NCBI RefSeq assembly: GCF_029852145.1
Contig: NC_079973.1
Span: forward strand, 23,950,422 to 24,014,421
Length of the DNA: 64,000 nt
DNA from: Microplitis mediator
Lineage: Eukaryota; Arthropoda; Insecta; Hymenoptera; Braconidae
Direction of reading: 5' to 3'
Position numbers and translations under genes: made by a program. How positions within the stretch are numbered: the stretch's first letter is position 1; every line of letters begins with the position of its first letter. Under the pieces are notes generated by a model. That model ran no database searches and was not told the origin of the DNA. It was given only the letters and a program-made list of their open reading frames with translations. Shown piece after piece: positions 59,801-64,000 of the stretch.

Positions 59801-62240
59801 CTAAAAAGAAGTAAACGCGTAATAAAAATAAATGATATTATAATTATTTTCCTTAAGCGGCCCACTCTGCCCCCTTCTCCCCTATATTGTCTCAAAAATT
59901 AACTGACAAAATAAAAAAAAAAAATTTCTAATGCAAATTAAATCATTAATTGATTCATTAAGAGCCGTTAAATTAAGTAGACTATAAAAAATTTTCGGAG
60001 TGAACGCGGTTCCAATGATTTGTTATTTATTTTATATAAGTTTAAATGATTATAATCTAAACAAAGATTAAAATTTATTTCTCAGGATTAGTAAGCCGAA
60101 ATAGCATTTTATAGGATAGAACCACTTTAACTTAGTTAATCCCATTGCATTAGTGGTCTTAAATCACTCTATCAAAGCGTATAAATTTTTATTCACACAA
60201 ATTATCCAAATCCTTACTGAGAAAACCCACAAATACATAAGTATATTTACAATTGATTATAATTGTTATTGTTATTGTTATTACTAGTAGAAATAACTCT
60301 TTACAGTTAAAATATCACTGCATAATTTAAAGCAAGAAGTTGCAATAATCCTACGTGTTATTTATCTAATTTACGGGCTATATGATATCTTATTACCTCA
60401 TTATACTATTAAGTCTATAACTTACGACACTTTAGTACTGTATTATACCCCAGTTATTAAATTACTATATATACAGTATCTACACTTTGCGCATGAAGAC
60501 ATCGATAATTTAATAATCTTTAAATGTTATAGAGGAAGTAATCGATGGAATTCAGATTAAATTGAATTATTAGTCTTTAACGTTTTTTCAGACCCTTACC
60601 GTTCATTGAAAACTAATAAAAAAAATATCATTAAAATATTTTCATAAAATTTTAATAAAAAACAATCTGTGCATTTTACTTTGCTATATTTTTTTCGAAA
60701 TTTCCCACAAGAATTCTTAAGAAACCTTGAAAATTTTTTAGCATATGATCAAAAATATTCTACAATTGAAACCCTAATTTTTTTAATTTATTAATAAAAA
60801 AAAAAAAAAAAAATTCCTAAAATTCAATCCGTAGATTAACAATCGGTTTGAAATAAAATTCCATTTGAAAAAAATATTGATCTTTCAAAGGAATCGGTTA
60901 AAAAAAATACATTTGTCTACTTTAATTAAAAAATATTACGAAATATCAATTTTTTTTTAATCAATAAAATTTTTTTTATCGGCGAATTTTTATCAAGTAT
61001 GAGATTTATATATATATAAATATTTGCATAAAAAAAAGCTTAAATTAAATCAAATTTTTTTTTTATTGTATGTTCAATATAATACTCAAGATATATAAAA
61101 AATACGTGCTATGTGTGGATACATTTGTCATCATTTTGAATAATTTTTTTTTTCTGCTATAAAAATAGCACAGAGACTGCATTTTACGAAATCAAATTAA
61201 CGTTCGCGCGTAAATTAATTATATTAAACTGGCGTACATAAATCAGTTTCCCAGTGTTCTGTAGAGTATTTTTTCTGTTTAATAGCATGAATTTTGTGTG
61301 CGTGATGCCGGAAATAATAAAAAGAAAAAAGATTAAGTAAATTTATAAATATAGGTCGCTTAGAGTGTAGTGAGCATTAGACTCATTGAGTAATATATAT
61401 AAATAAATAACACTCGGTAGAGGACAAATGAAAAAAAGTATCAATACAATAGCTCTAAACTCGCAACAAAACAAGTGTTGGTGCTTACACGTGGGCATAC
61501 AAATTTATTGTGCCTCGTATATATATTACATTTATCACGTGTATATACACCCATATGTACATTATTCTGGTGGTAACGCATTAATACATAATAACTATGT
61601 GCCAAAAATAACCATTAATATATCCTACCGAATAATTTCAAACTTATTCCATAAAATCGTTATATATAGTTTATTATTATTAACTCAAATTGGTATTATC
61701 CACGTTACTATCATCAATTATACTTTATTATAGTCTTAATAATTAATTTAATTATTGTTACAGACAGTTTCAGTTAGTGTGAGCATTTTGACCCTCACTT
61801 TCATATCAATCGATCGTTGGTACGCTATATGTTTTCCATTGGAATTCAAATCGACTACAAAACGTGCAAAAAAATGTATATGTTGTATTTGGTTATTCTC
61901 ATTTATTTTTGGTAAAAATAATGTCAATATTTATAATAGTAATAAATATAATCATGGATGAATTGATATTTGTAAATATTTAACAATGGGTAAAATTGTA
62001 TAATAATTTAATATGTTTCAGACATACCAGATTTGATATTCCTACAAGTTACTCCAAGTCTACTTAAAATTGAGTCAATTTATTTAACACGATGTGAAAG
62101 ATCGTGGAGCGTTAAAACCGAAAAAATTTTCAATTTTATTGTATTTGCATTTTTGTATTTCGGGCCACTGCTTTTTATGACCTACACATATTATCAAATA
62201 ATTCGTGTACTACGAAGAAGTAACATTCCTGGATATAAAT
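56890..62240 (+). CDS. allatotropin/orexin-type neuropeptide GPCR, TM1-TM5 (3' exons not in window)
   Basis: Three exons fit: 56890-57366, 61764-61911 and 62022-62240 (GT-AG; phases 0, 1, 1). The N-terminus starts with a signal-like hydrophobic stretch and has N-glycosylation sites (NVT, NNS). TM1 has GNSLVCIAVY; the loop HMRTVTNYF of the family appears here as SMRTVTNYF; TM2 has NLAVADLMV. TM3 runs CKILPYLQTVSVSVSILTL and ends in DRWYAIC, the DRW variant typical of orexin and insect allatotropin receptors, followed by FKSTTKRAKK. TM5 has YFGPLLFMTYTYYQI, then RSNIPG. The TM4-ECL2 segment (DIPDLIFLQV, TRCERSW) is diverged. The last exon ends at donor AAAT|GTAAGT, and TM6-7 exons are not recognised before 64000. 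Receptors of this group signal through Gq at the plasma membrane. The call is firm at family level; allatotropin itself as ligand is inferred. Confidence 0.85.
57367..61763. other. intron 1 of the GPCR gene
   Basis: A 4.4-kb AT-rich intron. It includes the GGGG-ended MITE at 59428-59886 and a GC-richer, unexplained patch at about 58170-58320 (GGGTGCTCGCTACTTCAATA, then GCGTTGGTTCGTCATGCGAA). No additional exon is recognised. Confidence 0.5.
59428..59886. repeat. MITE, ATAGGGGAGGAGGGGGCAAAG ends
   Basis: ATAGGGGAGGAGGGGGCAAA and TGCCCCCTTCTCCCCTAT are inverted ends. Inner GTAGGCCCCTTAAAATTTT / CTTAAGCGGCCCAC also correspond. Same end type as 53864-54386 and, more distantly, 52117-52707. Confidence 0.8.
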
Positions 62241-62842
62241 GTAAGTTTAATTATTATTTAAAAACTAGTTTAAAAAAAAAAAAGCTGCATACTAATTACA
62301 CTAATGAGAATTTTTTTCTAATATATGACTGCACACTGTGAAAAGTTGCCGAGTAAACCTGGATTTAATTCGGAGTGAATGAGGAGCGGATAATTGTTTA
62401 TTTATTTAATCCCCTTGTCGTAAAATTCACAAAATAGCAATAGCAAAACTGTTGAAAAAAATACATTTTTTTAGTATTAAAATAAAAATAAAATAAAAGA
62501 ATAAATTCAATAACGATTTTTTTTTAATCTCTATGAAATATTATTGACGCACCAATAAAAAAAAGCCATTCGGCAACCGAAATTGAAGTAGATTTCTTGT
62601 AATAAATTTATTATTAAACCGTTAAATTCTTAATAATACTACGCAGCATTTAAAATTCATAGCATCAAGTCTAAATAACGATATTTGAAATATTTTCTCC
62701 ATAATAAATTAGATAGTGCACTTTTTACATGTAAATTGAAGCTAAATAGACCAGATGGTGTAAGATGAAATCAACAAATACTAGCTCTCATAATCAAGTT
62801 AATAGTTACATTAAGACAAAACAAAACAAAAATATATAAAAT

Positions 62843-62933
62843 TACACTGATAGAAGGATTTCTTAGCATTTAAAAAGATTTCTTTGTGTTTAAGAAATCA
62901 TTTTAAATGCCAAGAAATCCTTCTTTCAGTGTA
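62843..62933. repeat. palindromic MITE, ACACTGATAGAAGGATTTC family (copy 2)
   Basis: TACACTGATAGAAGGATTTC and GAAATCCTTCTTTCAGTGTA ends. A 91-bp short version of the 22483-22726 element. Confidence 0.85.
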
Positions 62934-63039
62934 TGAGTTAAATAGTGAAAAAATAAGTTAAATAGCATTCGAGTGATGAGGCGCATTATATTCAGTATAT
63001 ATATTAGACTGATTCATAAAAATCGACTAATTTTTTTTT

Positions 63040-64000
63040 TCTTCATAATATCGAAAATATTGTTGGAAATGACGAAAAAAAATACTGTGAAAGTTTGAGC
63101 TCTTAATATTAATATTAACAACTGCCGCATCGCAATTTTCTATTTCCCGTTTAAATAACATGGGAAAATTTATTTTTTAAGCTTTGGAATTTTGTAGCTC
63201 ACGGTGGGACCAATACTTTTGAATGTTCAAGACATATTCTTATGGGAAATTTTACGCTCTACAAAAAAGGTCTCTTATAATTTTTCGATATTTTTATTTC
63301 TTCAAAAGTAATTCGAAGTTAAAATTAGATTGACGATAAATCTTTACTTTATTTAAATTTTTTGACGCGACCATCAACTTTATCCGAAAATTTTAGAGGA
63401 CATTTTTTGTAGAGCATATTATTTCCTACAACTTATCTCAGAGAAAATTTTCGATATTTCTCATAAGTCGTAAGTTATTTGCAATTAACTGAAAATTTTC
63501 TTAAATAATCTAAATTTTGTTGCTTAAAATTAATTATATTAAATTTTCAGTTAATTGCAAATAACTTACGACTTATGAGAAATATCGAAAATTTTCTCTG
63601 AGATAAGTTGTAGGAAATAAAATGCTCTACAAAAAATGTCCTCTAAAATTTTCGGATAAAGTTGATGGTCGCGTCAAAAAATTTAAATAAAGTAAAGATT
63701 TATCGTCAATCTAATTTTAACTTCGAATTACTTTTGAAGAAACAAAAATATCGAAAAATTATAAGAGACCTTTTTTGTAGAGCGTAAAATTTCCCATAAG
63801 AATATGTCTTGAACATTCAAAAGTATTGGTCCCACCGTGAGCTACAAAATTCCAAAGCTTAAAAAATAAATTTTCCCATGTTATTTAAACGGGAAATAGA
63901 AAATTGCGATGCAGCAGTTGTTAATATTAATATTAAGAGCTCAAACTTTCACAGTATTTTTTTTTCGTCATTTCCAACAATATTTTCGATATAATGAAGA
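63040..64000. repeat. large near-perfect palindrome, truncated by the window
   Basis: The left arm (63040 to about 63503) is the reverse complement of the right arm (about 63538-64000) with very few differences, for example GCCGCATCGCAATTTTC against GAAAATTGCGATGCAGC. The unpaired centre is only about 35 bp. The arms continue beyond 64000. No ORF. Structure is that of a foldback transposable element. Confidence 0.9.

Larger units (their letters stand above)
62241..64000. other. start of the next GPCR intron
   Basis: No TM6/TM7 exon seen. It contains a one-ended ACACTGTGAAAAG element with GGAGTGAATG words (62334-62400), a small palindromic MITE and the large terminal palindrome. Confidence 0.5.

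Noticed and set aside
61428..61733. 101-codon plus ORF just before the second GPCR exon
   Set aside because: Intronic. Ends before the acceptor at 61763 and has no receptor-like sequence.

Overview
This is an AT-rich (very roughly 75-80% A+T by eye) eukaryotic window with short multi-exon genes split by GT-AG introns and very dense foldback (snap-back) miniature elements. A complete IFT43, an RBM24/38-type RNA-binding protein and an allatotropin/orexin-type GPCR point to an insect. The compositional style suggests a hymenopteran, perhaps a parasitoid wasp, but that last step is inference.

Layout. 1-16.7 kb: minus-strand RBM24-like gene with five coding exons, an upstream ORF in its 5' leader and a GC-richer candidate promoter near 16.5-16.8 kb. 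Its introns hold foldback elements and a tRNA-like sequence. 16.8-22.9 kb: no supported gene; microsatellites and nested MITE-like elements. 23.0-25.3 kb: minus-strand three-exon gene for an unrecognised 434-residue protein with a signal peptide and a Gly/His/Tyr-rich tail. 27.8-42.5 kb: three minus-strand tandem paralogues (copies A, B, C) of an unrecognised four-exon family. Intron phases (1, 1, 0) are the same in all copies, and two internal exons are identical in length in A and B. Between A and B sits an apparently intact DIRS-type tyrosine-recombinase retrotransposon (about 29786-34631) with gag-like, RT/RNase H and recombinase frames, inverted terminal repeats and an internal complementary region that exactly joins the complements of both ends. 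45.0-46.4 kb: plus-strand IFT43 with six exons and an RFX X-box-like site just upstream. 51.0-51.8 kb: one-exon acidic orphan ORF, followed 5 bp after its stop by a nested stack of foldback elements reaching 54.5 kb. 56.9-62.2 kb: plus-strand allatotropin-receptor-like GPCR, exons for TM1-TM5 only; TM6-7 are not seen before the window ends. 63.0-64.0 kb: a palindrome with arms near 0.5 kb that runs off the window.

The host genes do not form one pathway. The tandem orphan family is the most novel coding content. In copy C a 195-bp in-frame duplication has turned sequence that lies upstream of the start codon into internal coding sequence. The DIRS element is the best-defined mobile element. 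Much of the rest is explained by a few recurring foldback families: ends ACACTGTAAAAAA, CACGGAGAGAAATTT, AGGGTGGCCCAAAAAAA, GGGGA...GGGGCA and ACACTGATAGAAGGATTTC.
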